Counted from the stretch's first letter, positions 28,829 to 36,505 are shown. The stretch is DNA of 40,351 nucleotides from an uncultured Collinsella sp. (GCA_900541685.1 UQKM01000019.1:1-40351), one strand, 5' to 3'. Numbers and translations are program-made. Notes: generated by a model not told the origin, from the sequence alone.

Positions 28829-30218
28829 ACTCCTCGGTATGCGCCCCATCAAGCTCATAGAACTTGGTGGATGCCGGCAGGAACATCAGGTCGACGTCAC
28901 CGATCGGGCCCGAACGGTTCTTGGCCACGACGATACGCGTAACGCCCTCGTCGGGTCGATCGTCACGCGAGGCCTCGGCCTCATCGGCGGAGCGGTCCAA
29001 GAACATAACAATGTCAGCGTCCTGCTCGATGGAGCCCGATTCACGCAGGTCGGACAGCTGCGGGCGCTTGCCGGTACGGGATTCAACCTGACGCGACAGC
29101 TGCGACAGCGCGATCAGCGGAATCTTGAGCTCCTTGGCCATAATCTTCAGACCTCGCGACATCTCGGAGACCTCGACGGTACGGCTCTCGGAGCGACGTC
29201 CCGGCGGAGGACTCACCAGCTGCAGGTAGTCCAGGATGATGATGGCCTTCTCCTTGTTGTGGAGCATGCGGCGGCTCTTTGCGCGGATCTCGGTCACCGT
29301 GGTGCCGGGCGTATCGTCAATCAGAATGTCGAGCTTAGACAAGGTCTGCGTGGCCTCGTTGATATTGGCCCACTGCTCGGGGCTAATGCGGCCCATGCGA
29401 AAGTCACTGATCGAGATCATCGCATAGGCGCAAATCAGACGCTGGGCAATTTCCTTACCCGACATCTCCAGCGAGAAGAAGCCGACGGTATAGCCCGCAG
29501 CGGCGGCATTCAACGCCAGGTTCAGAGCGAACGACGTCTTACCCACGGCAGGGCGGGCGCCGATAATGATGAGCTGACCCTCGCGGAAACCCATGAGCAT
29601 GCGGTCGAGCGACGGGAAGCCCGTGGGCACGCCCGCAGCCTGGCCACCGGCCTGGCACACTTCCTCGGCCTCGTTATAGGCCTCGACCATAAACTCGGTC
29701 AACGTCTTGTAGCTCGACTTGACCTCGCGCGCCGTGACCTTGAGCAGCTTGCTCTCGGCCAGCTCCACGACCTCCTTGGTGTCGGTAGGGGCGTTATAGG
29801 CCAGCGCGTTGATCTCGTTGGTGGCACCGATCAGCTCGCGCAGCATCGAGTCACGACGGACGATGGCGGCATGGTGCTGCCAGTTCACGAGCGACAGGGT
29901 CTGACCCATCAGCTCCAAAATGTAGGCCTCGCCGCCCACGGCATCAAGCTTGTTGATGCTGCGCAGGTAATCGATCAGCGAGATGGAGTCGATGGGAATG
30001 CGGCTGTTGTACATATCGACCATCGCGGTGTAGATGGTCTTATGAATGGGCCGGTAGAAGTCATCGGGCTGCAGCTCGACCTGGGCCTCCTCGACCACCT
30101 CGGGCGATAGCAGCATAGCGGCCAGTACATTGGCCTCTGCATCTTGGTTTTGAGGGAGACCCAACTTGGAGCCACGGTCCTCGACCGTCAGTCCCGTCTC
30201 CCTTTCGTCATATGCCAT
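28827..30218 (-). CDS. dnaB: Replicative DNA helicase
   Basis: A 463-residue DnaB. The hexameric helicase unwinds DNA at the replication fork. The N-terminal DnaB domain (about 22-125, NQDAEANVLAAML) is followed by a linker and the RecA-like motor with Walker A ARPAVGKTSFA, Walker B AIIILDYLQLV, and the C-terminal RLSRQVE/GSIEQDAD motifs; no intein is present. Three ATGs lie close together; the third (30218) has AGG 6 nt ahead and was chosen over 30230. The order rplI then dnaB is common in bacteria. Confidence 0.96.
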   Translation of the reverse strand: MAYDERETGLTVEDRGSKLGLPQNQDAEANVLAAMLLSPEVVEEAQVELQPDDFYRPIHKTIYTAMVDMYNSRIPIDSISLIDYLRSINKLDAVGGEAYILELMGQTLSLVNWQHHAAIVRRDSMLRELIGATNEINALAYNAPTDTKEVVELAESKLLKVTAREVKSSYKTLTEFMVEAYNEAEEVCQAGGQAAGVPTGFPSLDRMLMGFREGQLIIIGARPAVGKTSFALNLALNAAAAGYTVGFFSLEMSGKEIAQRLICAYAMISISDFRMGRISPEQWANINEATQTLSKLDILIDDTPGTTVTEIRAKSRRMLHNKEKAIIILDYLQLVSPPPGRRSESRTVEVSEMSRGLKIMAKELKIPLIALSQLSRQVESRTGKRPQLSDLRESGSIEQDADIVMFLDRSADEAEASRDDRPDEGVTRIVVAKNRSGPIGDVDLMFLPASTKFYELDGAHTEE

Positions 30219-30371
30219 GAGCATCCTCATTCATATCGCTTGCGAGCATCCATAGTATCAGCCACGGTCCCAAAACGGGCCGCGCCCTGGCAATCATCAC
30301 CGAACGAAACGGATGAACGGTCCTGTATTTGGGACTTCACCATAACGCCTGCCATGACGCTCGCTGAGCGT

Positions 30372-30409
30372 AGAAAACAAAAGGGCGCCCTGGTTTCCCA
30401 GAGCGCCCT
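30372..30409 (-). terminator. Terminator after rplI
   Basis: Stem AAGGGCGC-CTGG / CCAG-GCGCCCTT, followed by TTTTGTTTTC on the minus strand, 33 nt past the rplI stop. It ends the rpsF-ssb-rpsR-rplI unit; dnaB then needs its own promoter in 30219-30371, which I cannot pinpoint. Confidence 0.88.
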
Positions 30410-30442
30410 TCTTAGAACAAGATTGTTGCGTTGCAGCAAATG

Positions 30443-30976
30443 CTACTCGGCAGCAGCCTCAGTCTCGACCTCGGCGGTCTCGGCCTCGGCGACCTCAGCG
30501 GTCTCCTCAGCCTCGGCAGCGAGCTCCTCGGCGGTAACGCCAACGAGAACGACAACCTCGGCCTTGATCTCGCGGTACAGCGAGATGGCAACGGTGTGGG
30601 CACCGGCAACCTTGATGGGCTTACCGAGCTCGACGCGCTTGCGGTCGATGTCCATACCGAGCTGAGCCTTGATGGCGTCGGCGATCATAGCGGCGGTAAC
30701 GGAGCCAAAGAGGATGCCCTCGTCGCCGACCTTGACGTCAACGGTGACCGTCTTGCCCTCGAAGGCAGCCTTGGTCTCGTTGGCGGTAGCCAGGCGGACG
30801 GCCTCGCGCTTGGCGATGTTGTTGCGACGCTCGTCAAGCTGCTTGAGGTTGCCCTTGGTGGCGGCAACAGCGAGCTTCTTGGGGAACAGGAAGTTCTCAG
30901 CGTAACCCTGAGCGACCTCTACGACGTCACCCTCGCCGCCCTTGCCCTTGATCTCATCGAGAAGAATAACCTTCAT
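30443..30976 (-). CDS. rplI: 50S ribosomal protein L9
   Basis: A 177-residue L9. The N-terminal domain starts MKVILLDEIKGKG and contains the rRNA-binding GYAENFLFPKKLA; a long helix links it to the C-terminal domain. Compared with the usual 148-150 residues there is an extra Glu/Ala-rich acidic tail of about 25 residues, an extension seen in some actinobacterial L9 proteins. GGGAG lies 7 nt before the ATG; rpsR ends 15 nt upstream. Confidence 0.97.
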   Translation of the reverse strand: MKVILLDEIKGKGGEGDVVEVAQGYAENFLFPKKLAVAATKGNLKQLDERRNNIAKREAVRLATANETKAAFEGKTVTVDVKVGDEGILFGSVTAAMIADAIKAQLGMDIDRKRVELGKPIKVAGAHTVAISLYREIKAEVVVLVGVTAEELAAEAEETAEVAEAETAEVETEAAAE

Positions 30977-30991
30977 GATGCGTCTCCCTTC

Positions 30992-31258
30992 TTAGCCGCG
31001 GTCGCGGTTGCCACGAGAGGAAACCACGGGGACGGTGTACGGCAGGAGAGCCATCTCGCGGGCGCGCTTGATGGCGTTGGCGATGTCATGCTGATGCTGC
31101 GTGCAAGCGCCAGTGACGCGACGGGGCTTGATCTTGCCACGGTCGGTCATGTACTTACGGAGAAGCTGAGTGTCCTTATAGTCGATGAACTCAGTGTTCT
31201 CCTTGCAGAACTGGCAGTACTTACGACGCGGCTGACGTGCAGAAAAATCATTAGCCAT
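30992..31258 (-). CDS. rpsR: 30S ribosomal protein S18
   Basis: An 88-residue S18 that pairs with S6 in the 30S platform. CQFC near residue 15 and a Cys in TGAC form most of a zinc site, so it is the zinc-binding (C+) type. Core stretches are FIDYKDTQLLRKYM and KPRRVTG. I chose the ATG at 31258, with AAAGG 9 nt ahead, over a longer frame to 31309. Confidence 0.96.
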   Translation of the reverse strand: MANDFSARQPRRKYCQFCKENTEFIDYKDTQLLRKYMTDRGKIKPRRVTGACTQHQHDIANAIKRAREMALLPYTVPVVSSRGNRDRG

Positions 31259-31330
31259 GTCAAAATACCTTTCGTTTGGCAACTTCGGCGAACCGAAGCC
31301 GCCTCTCACTCAAAAATAGGTGAACAACCC

Positions 31331-31783
31331 TTAGAACGGGATGTCCTCATCGTAGACGTCGACCGCGGGCGGCGTAGCCACCGGTGCGGCAGGACGTGCT
31401 GCGGGCGCGGGAGCTGCGGGGGCGTAACCGCCCTGATCGTAGCCACCCTGGCCACCACGGGAGCTCATAAACTCGATCTCATCGACGATGACCTCAAGCT
31501 TGCTCCGGCGCTGGCCATCGCGCTCCCAAGAGCTGTAGCGCAGCTTGCCCTCGATCGCGACCTTGTTTCCCTTTGCCAGGAAACGGCTCACGGCCTCGGC
31601 GCGCGTGCCGAACATAGTGCAGTCGACAAAGTTGGGATAGTCCTCCCACTCGCCAGTCTGCGGGTTGCGGCGACGATCGTTCACGGCGACGCCAAAGGAC
31701 AGAACCTGGGTTCCGCCGGCGGTGGCGCGCAGCTCGGGATCACGCGTGAGGTTACCGGTGATGTTCACTCGATTGATGCTCAT
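31331..31783 (-). CDS. ssb: Single-stranded DNA-binding protein
   Basis: A 150-residue SSB. OB fold at about 1-105 (INRVNITGNLTRDPELR, FLAKGNKVAIEGKLRYSSW), then a Gly/Ala/Pro-rich linker with two YDQGGY-like units, and the acidic tip Asp-Glu-Asp-Ile-Pro-Phe that recruits partner proteins. It lies between rpsF and rpsR, the classic arrangement. A second ssb elsewhere in the genome is possible and cannot be judged here. Confidence 0.96.
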   Translation of the reverse strand: MSINRVNITGNLTRDPELRATAGGTQVLSFGVAVNDRRRNPQTGEWEDYPNFVDCTMFGTRAEAVSRFLAKGNKVAIEGKLRYSSWERDGQRRSKLEVIVDEIEFMSSRGGQGGYDQGGYAPAAPAPAARPAAPVATPPAVDVYDEDIPF

Positions 31784-31831
31784 AACTCACTACTTCCTCT
31801 TGGGGCACAAGCCCAGTCCAAAACGACAGTC

Positions 31832-32125
31832 TTACTCCTGGTCGTCGCGACGGACGATCATGTGGCGGACCACAGCGTCGGTGATGCGCAGGACGCGATC
31901 AAGCTCGGCGATCTGGGTAGGATCTGCGTGGAAGTTGATGAGGGTGTAGTCACCATCGGTGAGGTCGTTGATCTCGTAGGCGAGCTTGCGCTTGCCCCAC
32001 TCGTCAACGGAGTCGACCTTGCCAGCGCCCTCAGCGATCGTGGTATCGATACGCTTCATAACAGCGAGACGAGTCTCGGGGTCGAGCGACGGGTCAACAA
32101 AGAACAGCAGTTCATAAGCCTTCAT
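31832..32125 (-). CDS. rpsF: 30S ribosomal protein S6
   Basis: A 97-residue S6 (MKAYELLFFVDPSLD start, WGKRKLAYEINDLTDGDYTLINF core). It binds 16S rRNA with S18. AGGAGG lies 7 nt before the ATG at 32125; a frame to 32146 would swallow that site. It is the first gene of the rpsF-ssb-rpsR-rplI unit. Confidence 0.97.
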   Translation of the reverse strand: MKAYELLFFVDPSLDPETRLAVMKRIDTTIAEGAGKVDSVDEWGKRKLAYEINDLTDGDYTLINFHADPTQIAELDRVLRITDAVVRHMIVRRDDQE

Positions 32126-32151
32126 ATTGTCACCTCCTCTGGGCAAATGTG

Positions 32152-32180
32152 GCTTCAGGTCGTGAAGGTGCGCCTGAAGC
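32152..32180 (-). promoter_or_regulatory. Leader hairpin of the rpsF unit
   Basis: A perfect 8-bp stem GCTTCAGG/CCTGAAGC with a 13-nt loop in the rpsF leader, 26 nt before the ATG. S6:S18 is known to bind a hairpin in its own leader, but the CCG element of that motif is not seen here, so the link is tentative. Confidence 0.45.
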
Positions 32181-32196
32181 AGGAAAAGACTTGGTA

Positions 32197-32225
32197 ATAA
32201 TATCTTTCAACCTCCCAGGCCGCAA
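32197..32225 (-). promoter_or_regulatory. Promoter of the rpsF unit
   Basis: TTGCGG, 17-nt spacer, TATTAT on the minus strand, about 72 nt before the rpsF ATG. Spacing is ideal and the position suits the operon. Confidence 0.75.
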
Positions 32226-32587
32226 GAATATGCAGCTACAACCTCATGACCTCCACATATGCCCATACTCGCACGACGTTTCATGCGCATTCCAACCAAA
32301 TGCTGACCAAAAGCTTGACGGATCTGTGGACAAGACACGGTGCCGCGGGGACAAGCTGAGCCAAGCCGCAGGTTAACGGGCACAAGGCTGTGGTCGCAAA
32401 ATGCATACCAGTGGCCCACAGCACCACCCAAAGATTTTTAAATTCATTGCCAAGTCGCTTATGAATACCCTTTTTTTGAACAATTGAGTTGATCAACCAC
32501 GCTGGTCGGAAGCCGTTTTTTGGCACCTCAAGCCCCACTGCAGCGCCAAGCACGGCCAAGCGTTTTAAAAAATGCCAACTTTTCTGT
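32226..32587. other. Intergenic stretch without a recognisable gene
   Basis: About 360 bases between the rpsF promoter and the tRNA-Ser promoter. It is more AT-rich towards its right end and holds a GTTGATCAAC palindrome and one near-match to a DnaA box (32325-32333). I see no supported gene or RNA in it. Confidence 0.4.
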
Positions 32588-32615
32588 TTGCACTTTGCGA
32601 TTCCTCGTGTATACT
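32588..32615 (+). promoter_or_regulatory. Promoter of the tRNA-Ser pair
   Basis: TTGCAC, 16-nt spacer, TATACT, ending 16 nt before the first tRNA-Ser gene. Confidence 0.75.
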
Positions 32616-32631
32616 GACTTTCGCATTTAAC

Positions 32632-32722
32632 GGAGAGTTGTCCGAGTGGCCGAAGGAGCACGATTGGAAATCGTGTAGGCGTCAAAAGCGTCTCCAGGGT
32701 TCAAATCCCTGACTCTCCGCCA
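32632..32722 (+). tRNA. tRNA-Ser (GGA)
   Basis: A 91-nt class II tRNA. Acceptor GGAGAGT pairs with ACTCTCC, the anticodon loop TTGGAAA gives GGA, a long variable arm follows, the T loop is GGTTCAAATCC, and CCA is encoded. Confidence 0.95.
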
Positions 32723-32770
32723 GTTAATTCCAAAGCAGGCCTTCGAGCCTGCTTTGTTTTTACCCCACGC

Positions 32771-32861
32771 GGAGGGGTGGCAGAGTGGTTGAATGCGGCG
32801 GTCTCGAAAACCGTTTGGCCTGTATAAGGTCACGAGGGTTCGAATCCCTCCTCCTCCGCCA
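32771..32861 (+). tRNA. tRNA-Ser (CGA)
   Basis: A 91-nt class II tRNA. Acceptor GGAGGGG pairs with CTCCTCC (one G-T pair), anticodon loop CTCGAAA gives CGA, long variable arm, T loop GGTTCGAATCC, encoded CCA. Its last 25 nt before the final A are repeated inverted at 32926-32950. Confidence 0.95.
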
Positions 32862-32871
32862 TTTTGGTTGA

Positions 32872-32899
32872 GAAAGCTCCCGAAAACGGGAGCTTTTTT
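32872..32899 (+). terminator. Terminator after tRNA-Ser (CGA)
   Basis: Stem AAGCTCCCG-AAAA-CGGGAGCTT followed by TTTTG. Confidence 0.92.
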
Positions 32900-32925
32900 G
32901 TTTAGAGCCCCTTACAAGCAAATAC

Positions 32926-32950
32926 GGCGGAGGAGGAGGGATTCGAACCC
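32926..32950 (-). repeat. Inverted 25-nt copy of the tRNA-Ser (CGA) 3' end
   Basis: Exact reverse complement of 32836-32860, covering the T loop and acceptor strand. The rest of a tRNA is absent. It marks the left edge of the accessory segment and may be a relic of integration or inversion; a normal attachment-site duplicate would be a direct repeat. Confidence 0.8.
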
Positions 32951-32971
32951 GTCAGGACGCAAAGCGTAAAG

Positions 32972-33052
32972 AAAACGCGCCAGTGGCGCGTTTTTAGCGC
33001 AGCGCGGTCGGCGCAAGCCGACCGAATAAATTTTGAGCTCCGCTCAAAATTT
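32972..33052. repeat. Three back-to-back hairpins
   Basis: AAAACGCGCC-AGT-GGCGCGTTTT (32972-32994), CGGTCGGC-GCAA-GCCGACCG (33005-33024) and AAATTTTGAGC-TCC-GCTCAAAATTT (33028-33052), all perfect stems of 8-11 bp. The first resembles a bidirectional terminator; the others have no T-run. With the inverted tRNA piece and the 65-bp palindrome they fill most of the 420-base gap before the nuclease gene. Confidence 0.75.
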
Positions 33053-33110
33053 AGACATCCCTCCTCTTCAACCCACACCCCCATCACGTTCAATCCCAAC
33101 CCAACATCCC

Positions 33111-33175
33111 AAACATGTACATCACCCTCCAAAGATGTCAAAAAATGTCGTTTTTGGAGGGTGGTGTACACGTTT
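33111..33175. repeat. 65-bp palindromic element, left copy
   Basis: Arms of 23 nt (AAACATGTACATCACCCTCC... at 33111-33133 and 33153-33175) differ at two positions; the asymmetric core contains ATGTC twice. An inverted copy, about 88% identical by eye, lies at 34312-34376 on the other side of the nuclease-like gene. Confidence 0.85.
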
Positions 33176-33280
33176 GTATATGACACACGCCGTGCATGAG
33201 TCGGCTTACTCGCATTCGGTATATTTCCCCACCTCAACGGACATAAGAGTTGGGTATCGACTCAGAGCGAGAGGTCCCCA

Positions 33281-34288
33281 ATGGATACCCCTGTTCTCAT
33301 TTCGCATAAAACTGCATGGCTCGTCCATCACGCGCCGCAAGGCCGGGTTCAAGCGGTCGCGCAACACGACTACCAGATAGGCGCAAGAGGTCTCTCCACC
33401 CAGCAACGCATCGCGCGCATACGACAGGCCCTCACCGACTGCGGCATTCCGCCCGATATGTTCAAGACTATCGATATCTCCGTAGTGTTTGCTTTCGAGC
33501 GAATTCGCACCAACGGCGTCACTTGCCATGTTCTCGGCCAAAGCCTACCCTATGGCCATATTGACGAGCTTACGCCCGGCATCTTTATCACCGACGAAGC
33601 CTTCACCTTCGTGCTCGCCGCCGAGTGGATGGATAGAATCGAATACCTCGAGTATGGCTACGAAGTTTGCGGCGACTATCGCATGGGCCTTAATCCCTCT
33701 GACCCTTATACCGAGCAACCAGCAACCACCTCCAAGGACGAAATTGTCGAACTGCTCGATCAACACCCTGGCAAACCCGGTGCCACACGCGCGCGACTCG
33801 CGCTCAGACATGTCTACGACCACTCGGTCTCGCCTATGGAGGCTGCATCGGCAATCGCACTTTCACTTCCAACAAGCGAAGGCGGCGTTGGCATTCGAGG
33901 CATCGAGCTCAACCGACCGCTCGAGATCCCTCAACGTCTTTGGCATTGCACCAAAGCCCGAACACTCAAAATCGATGCCCTCATTACCTATAAGCGCAGA
34001 GAGCTCGGCATCGAATATAAGGGTGGCTTTCACGACGAGACTGGCCGTAAGGGAGCAGATGCGGAACGCGAAGCTGTGCTCGCCCAAATGGGTTATCGCA
34101 TTGTCACACTCACCTCAGCGCAATTTGCCAGTCAACTCGCTTTTCACCGTGCCATGAACAATATCCGCGAAGCACTCGGTATGCCCCGCTGCACGGATGC
34201 CGAGTATCAGCGAAAGCAAAACGAACTGCGAAAGGCACTTATCCGCAACTGGAAGGGCACGAAGGACATAGAGACGCCCTCCGAGTAA
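33281..34288 (+). CDS. Putative PD-(D/E)XK nuclease-fold protein (DUF559-like)
   Basis: A 335-residue protein. The N-terminus (VLISHKTAWLVH) and a middle part (about 60-140) resemble AbiEi- or transcription-factor-like N-terminal regions of actinobacterial DUF559 proteins. The C-terminal part carries a likely nuclease core: Glu187 in SPMEAA, Asp232 in LKIDALITY, Glu245 and Lys247 in LGIEYKGG, then a helix with DAEREAVLAQMGYRIVTLT, as in very-short-patch-repair-like folds. No methylase or toxin partner is adjacent. GAGAGG lies 6-7 nt before the ATG. The gene looks more AT-rich than its neighbours and is enclosed by two inverted 65-bp palindromes beside tRNA-Ser genes, so it is probably acquired. 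Target and role are unknown. Confidence 0.7.
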   Translation: MDTPVLISHKTAWLVHHAPQGRVQAVAQHDYQIGARGLSTQQRIARIRQALTDCGIPPDMFKTIDISVVFAFERIRTNGVTCHVLGQSLPYGHIDELTPGIFITDEAFTFVLAAEWMDRIEYLEYGYEVCGDYRMGLNPSDPYTEQPATTSKDEIVELLDQHPGKPGATRARLALRHVYDHSVSPMEAASAIALSLPTSEGGVGIRGIELNRPLEIPQRLWHCTKARTLKIDALITYKRRELGIEYKGGFHDETGRKGADAEREAVLAQMGYRIVTLTSAQFASQLAFHRAMNNIREALGMPRCTDAEYQRKQNELRKALIRNWKGTKDIETPSE

Positions 34289-34311
34289 CGTCGCCCGCTC
34301 GGCGCGCGCCA

Positions 34312-34376
34312 AAACATGTACATCATCCGCCAAAAACGACATTTTTCGACATCTTTGGAGGCTGGTATACATGTTT
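34312..34376. repeat. 65-bp palindromic element, right copy (inverted)
   Basis: Arms 34312-34334 and 34354-34376 differ at four positions. Its reverse complement aligns without gaps to 33111-33175 with 8 differences in 65. It lies 24 nt past the nuclease gene stop. Confidence 0.85.
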
Positions 34377-34491
34377 GGAACCTATGACCGCACCCAACCC
34401 CTACCGTTTGCCGAGCAATAGGGTCTCAATCGCCGCCAACCATGTACTATGTACGGGCATTGTCCAAACCTGCAACTCAAAGGATTCCATC

Positions 34492-35181
34492 TTGCCCGTC
34501 GTCGCCGCTATGACCGTTACCTCACACGCCACGGATGCCATGGTCGCCATCCCGTTTTGGCTCGAAATGTTCGCCGTCGTCGCGGCTTCAATCTCGGGCG
34601 TGTTGGTCGCGCGCGAGCACAAACTCGACCTGGTGGGTGCAGTTGCGCTCGCCGTGGTCTGTGGCTTGGGCGGCGGTCTTTTACGCGACATGACGCTGCA
34701 GGTGGGCAACGTCTACATCCTCAACCAGCCAATGGCGCTGCCGCTTTCCATTGCCACGGCAGCCATCATCTATATTTTCCCGGCAATCGTCGACAAGCCC
34801 GAAAAACTCATTCCCCTGCTCGACATCATCTCGGTCGGCATCTACGCCGCCACTGGAGCAGACAAGGCGCTGGTCTACGGCTTTGCGCCGGCGGTGTGCA
34901 TCATGATGGGCTTTTTCACCGCGGTGGGCGGTGGCATGTTGCGCGACGGCTTTATGGGCGTGGTTCCGGGCATTTTCCAACGTACTAACTTTTATGCCAT
35001 CACCGCCATCGCCGGATCGACAAGCTATGTGTGTCTCGTTATGAGCGGCATCATGAGCAATGTCGCCGCGCTGGTCGTATGCGTTGTCGTGACCATGGGT
35101 CTGCGCTGGCTCTCGCTGCGCTTTGACATCAAAAGCCCCACCGAAGAGGACATCGCGCGCTTTTTGCACCGCAAAAAGTAG
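34492..35181 (+). CDS. TRIC/UPF0126 family membrane channel protein
   Basis: A 229-residue protein with about seven membrane spans and the internal repeat typical of UPF0126: GGGLLRDMTLQ in the first half and GGGMLRDGFMG in the second. Prokaryotic TRIC homologues form trimeric potassium-type cation channels; some members have been linked to glycine uptake. I chose the TTG at 34492 because AAAGGA lies 7 nt ahead of it, and the protein then has the normal family length. An ATG at 34510 lacks a ribosome site, and the frame extends up to 34384 through non-conserved sequence. A bactofilin-like gene follows about 100 nt later. Confidence 0.85.
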   Translation: MPVVAAMTVTSHATDAMVAIPFWLEMFAVVAASISGVLVAREHKLDLVGAVALAVVCGLGGGLLRDMTLQVGNVYILNQPMALPLSIATAAIIYIFPAIVDKPEKLIPLLDIISVGIYAATGADKALVYGFAPAVCIMMGFFTAVGGGMLRDGFMGVVPGIFQRTNFYAITAIAGSTSYVCLVMSGIMSNVAALVVCVVVTMGLRWLSLRFDIKSPTEEDIARFLHRKK

Positions 35182-35250
35182 ATTGCGCGGGCTCATCCTT
35201 CGAAATACAACCGAGAGGTTCTTTTAGAGCGCCCACGCGTTGGGTACCCT

Positions 35251-35275
35251 GTTAGATGCATATCGAGCATCTAAC
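35251..35275 (+). promoter_or_regulatory. Palindrome in the leader of the bactofilin-like gene
   Basis: A perfect 9-bp inverted repeat GTTAGATGC/GCATCTAAC with a 7-nt spacer, just after a weak -10-like TACCCT and ending 12 nt before the ATG. It could be an operator or an RNA hairpin next to the ribosome site GAAGGA. Confidence 0.5.
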
Positions 35276-35287
35276 GAAGGATTCACT

Positions 35288-36433
35288 ATGCCCCGCAATC
35301 AATTCCCGTCGACCCAGCGCTGTAAAGCGTGGGGCCGCATCACCATCCTATTCGCACTCATCGCGCTGGCGATCACCGCGCTTCCCACGGCGTCGTTCGC
35401 CGGCACAGACACCGCAGGCAACGTACTTGCGACCGACAATGACGCCAATTCGTCCGGCGTCGAAGGTGACCTGTGCTGGGCAGGTCAGGCCCTCAACTTG
35501 GACGATGCGTCCATCGGCCGCGACATAATTGCAGCAGGCGAGAGCCTCTCCATCCGCGACTGCACGGTGGGCGGCGCCGTCCGCTTGGCGGCGCGCACCA
35601 TCGACATTGCCAAGACTACGGTTGATGGCAGCGTGACCGTTGCCGGCCAGCATGTCGTGCTCAATTCCGACAGCACCGCCAACTGTTTCTATGCGATAGG
35701 CGAGACGGTTGCCCTGCGCGGCTCTACCAAGTCGGCAGCGCTTGCGGGCGATACGGTGACTATCGATGGCACCGTCGAGGGCGATGTCGAGGTTTGGGCC
35801 GATAAGCTCATCCTGGGCAAGAACGCCCACATCACCGGCACCGTGAACGCGCACGTCTCCGAGGACCCCGAGCGCGCCGCGGGAGCCGAGGTCGGTGCAC
35901 TCAAGATCGACCGCACCGAGAACGAAGATACTTCCACCGTTAACGATGTCATCGGCGGTATCGTCGCCGCGGCGCTTTCCACCTGCTTTGTCGCCCTACT
36001 GCTCGAACTCGTCTTTCCGCGCGCAACCGCCAGCGCCGCCGGCATGCTCCACCAGCGCCCCATGCCCCTGTGGGTGAGCGGTCTTCTGGGCACGATTGCT
36101 ATCGTCCCCGCCGTCCTACTGCTAATTATCTCTATCGCTGGTCTGTCGCTTGCCGGAGCCCTCATGTGCGGTGTTATTGGCATCGCGTTGGTGTCGAGCG
36201 CCTTTGCGGGGTGCGCGATCGCCCGCATGGTCGGACACAACCAGAACCGCTACGCCATGGCAGCCGCGGGCGGCGTGGCCGCGGGCGCGCTTACGGCAAT
36301 CCCCCTCGTAGGCGATTTCATCAGCGGCGTGGCCTTTGTCTTCACGCTCGGCTATGTTATCCAGATCATCTGGCGAAACGCTCACCTCAAGTCGCAACAG
36401 CCGGCTAATACGCCGGAACTCCCCACCGCCTAG
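35288..36433 (+). CDS. Bactofilin-like polymer-forming protein with membrane domain
   Basis: A 381-residue protein. Residues 1-39 look like a signal peptide (ALPTASFAG). About 55-190 is a right-handed beta-helix of short repeats (DASIGRDIIAAGESLSIRDCTVGG, TIDGTVEGDVEVWADKLILGKNAHITGTV pattern split over rungs), as in the polymer-forming cytoskeletal family. From about 220 to 362 there are four or five membrane spans. The combination of exported beta-helix and membrane domain places the repeats outside the membrane, unlike classic cytosolic bactofilins; the job is unknown. GAAGGA lies 6 nt before the ATG at 35288. Confidence 0.78.
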   Translation: MPRNQFPSTQRCKAWGRITILFALIALAITALPTASFAGTDTAGNVLATDNDANSSGVEGDLCWAGQALNLDDASIGRDIIAAGESLSIRDCTVGGAVRLAARTIDIAKTTVDGSVTVAGQHVVLNSDSTANCFYAIGETVALRGSTKSAALAGDTVTIDGTVEGDVEVWADKLILGKNAHITGTVNAHVSEDPERAAGAEVGALKIDRTENEDTSTVNDVIGGIVAAALSTCFVALLLELVFPRATASAAGMLHQRPMPLWVSGLLGTIAIVPAVLLLIISIAGLSLAGALMCGVIGIALVSSAFAGCAIARMVGHNQNRYAMAAAGGVAAGALTAIPLVGDFISGVAFVFTLGYVIQIIWRNAHLKSQQPANTPELPTA

Positions 36434-36440
36434 CCGCCAA

Positions 36441-36505
36441 CCACCACAAAGGGGACAGGCACCTTTGTGGTGGTGCAAGCGAACCTGTCCCCCTTGCACC
36501 AAAAA
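36441..36505. repeat. GGGGACAGG box repeat, copy 3
   Basis: A perfect 12-bp inverted repeat CCACCACAAAGG (36441-36452 with 36462-36473) encloses one box; a second box in the opposite orientation with TTGCACCA lies at 36485-36502. On the minus strand it aligns with the copy at 1951. It starts 8 nt after the bactofilin-like stop codon. Confidence 0.65.

Noticed and set aside
32325..32333. TGTGGACAA, one mismatch from a DnaA box
   Set aside because: A single imperfect box without a cluster, AT-rich unwinding region or dnaA/dnaN nearby does not support an origin.
32826..32950. Prophage or integrative island with attL/attR at tRNA-Ser
   Set aside because: The tRNA fragment is inverted, no integrase or phage gene is present, and core genes resume within about 2 kb.
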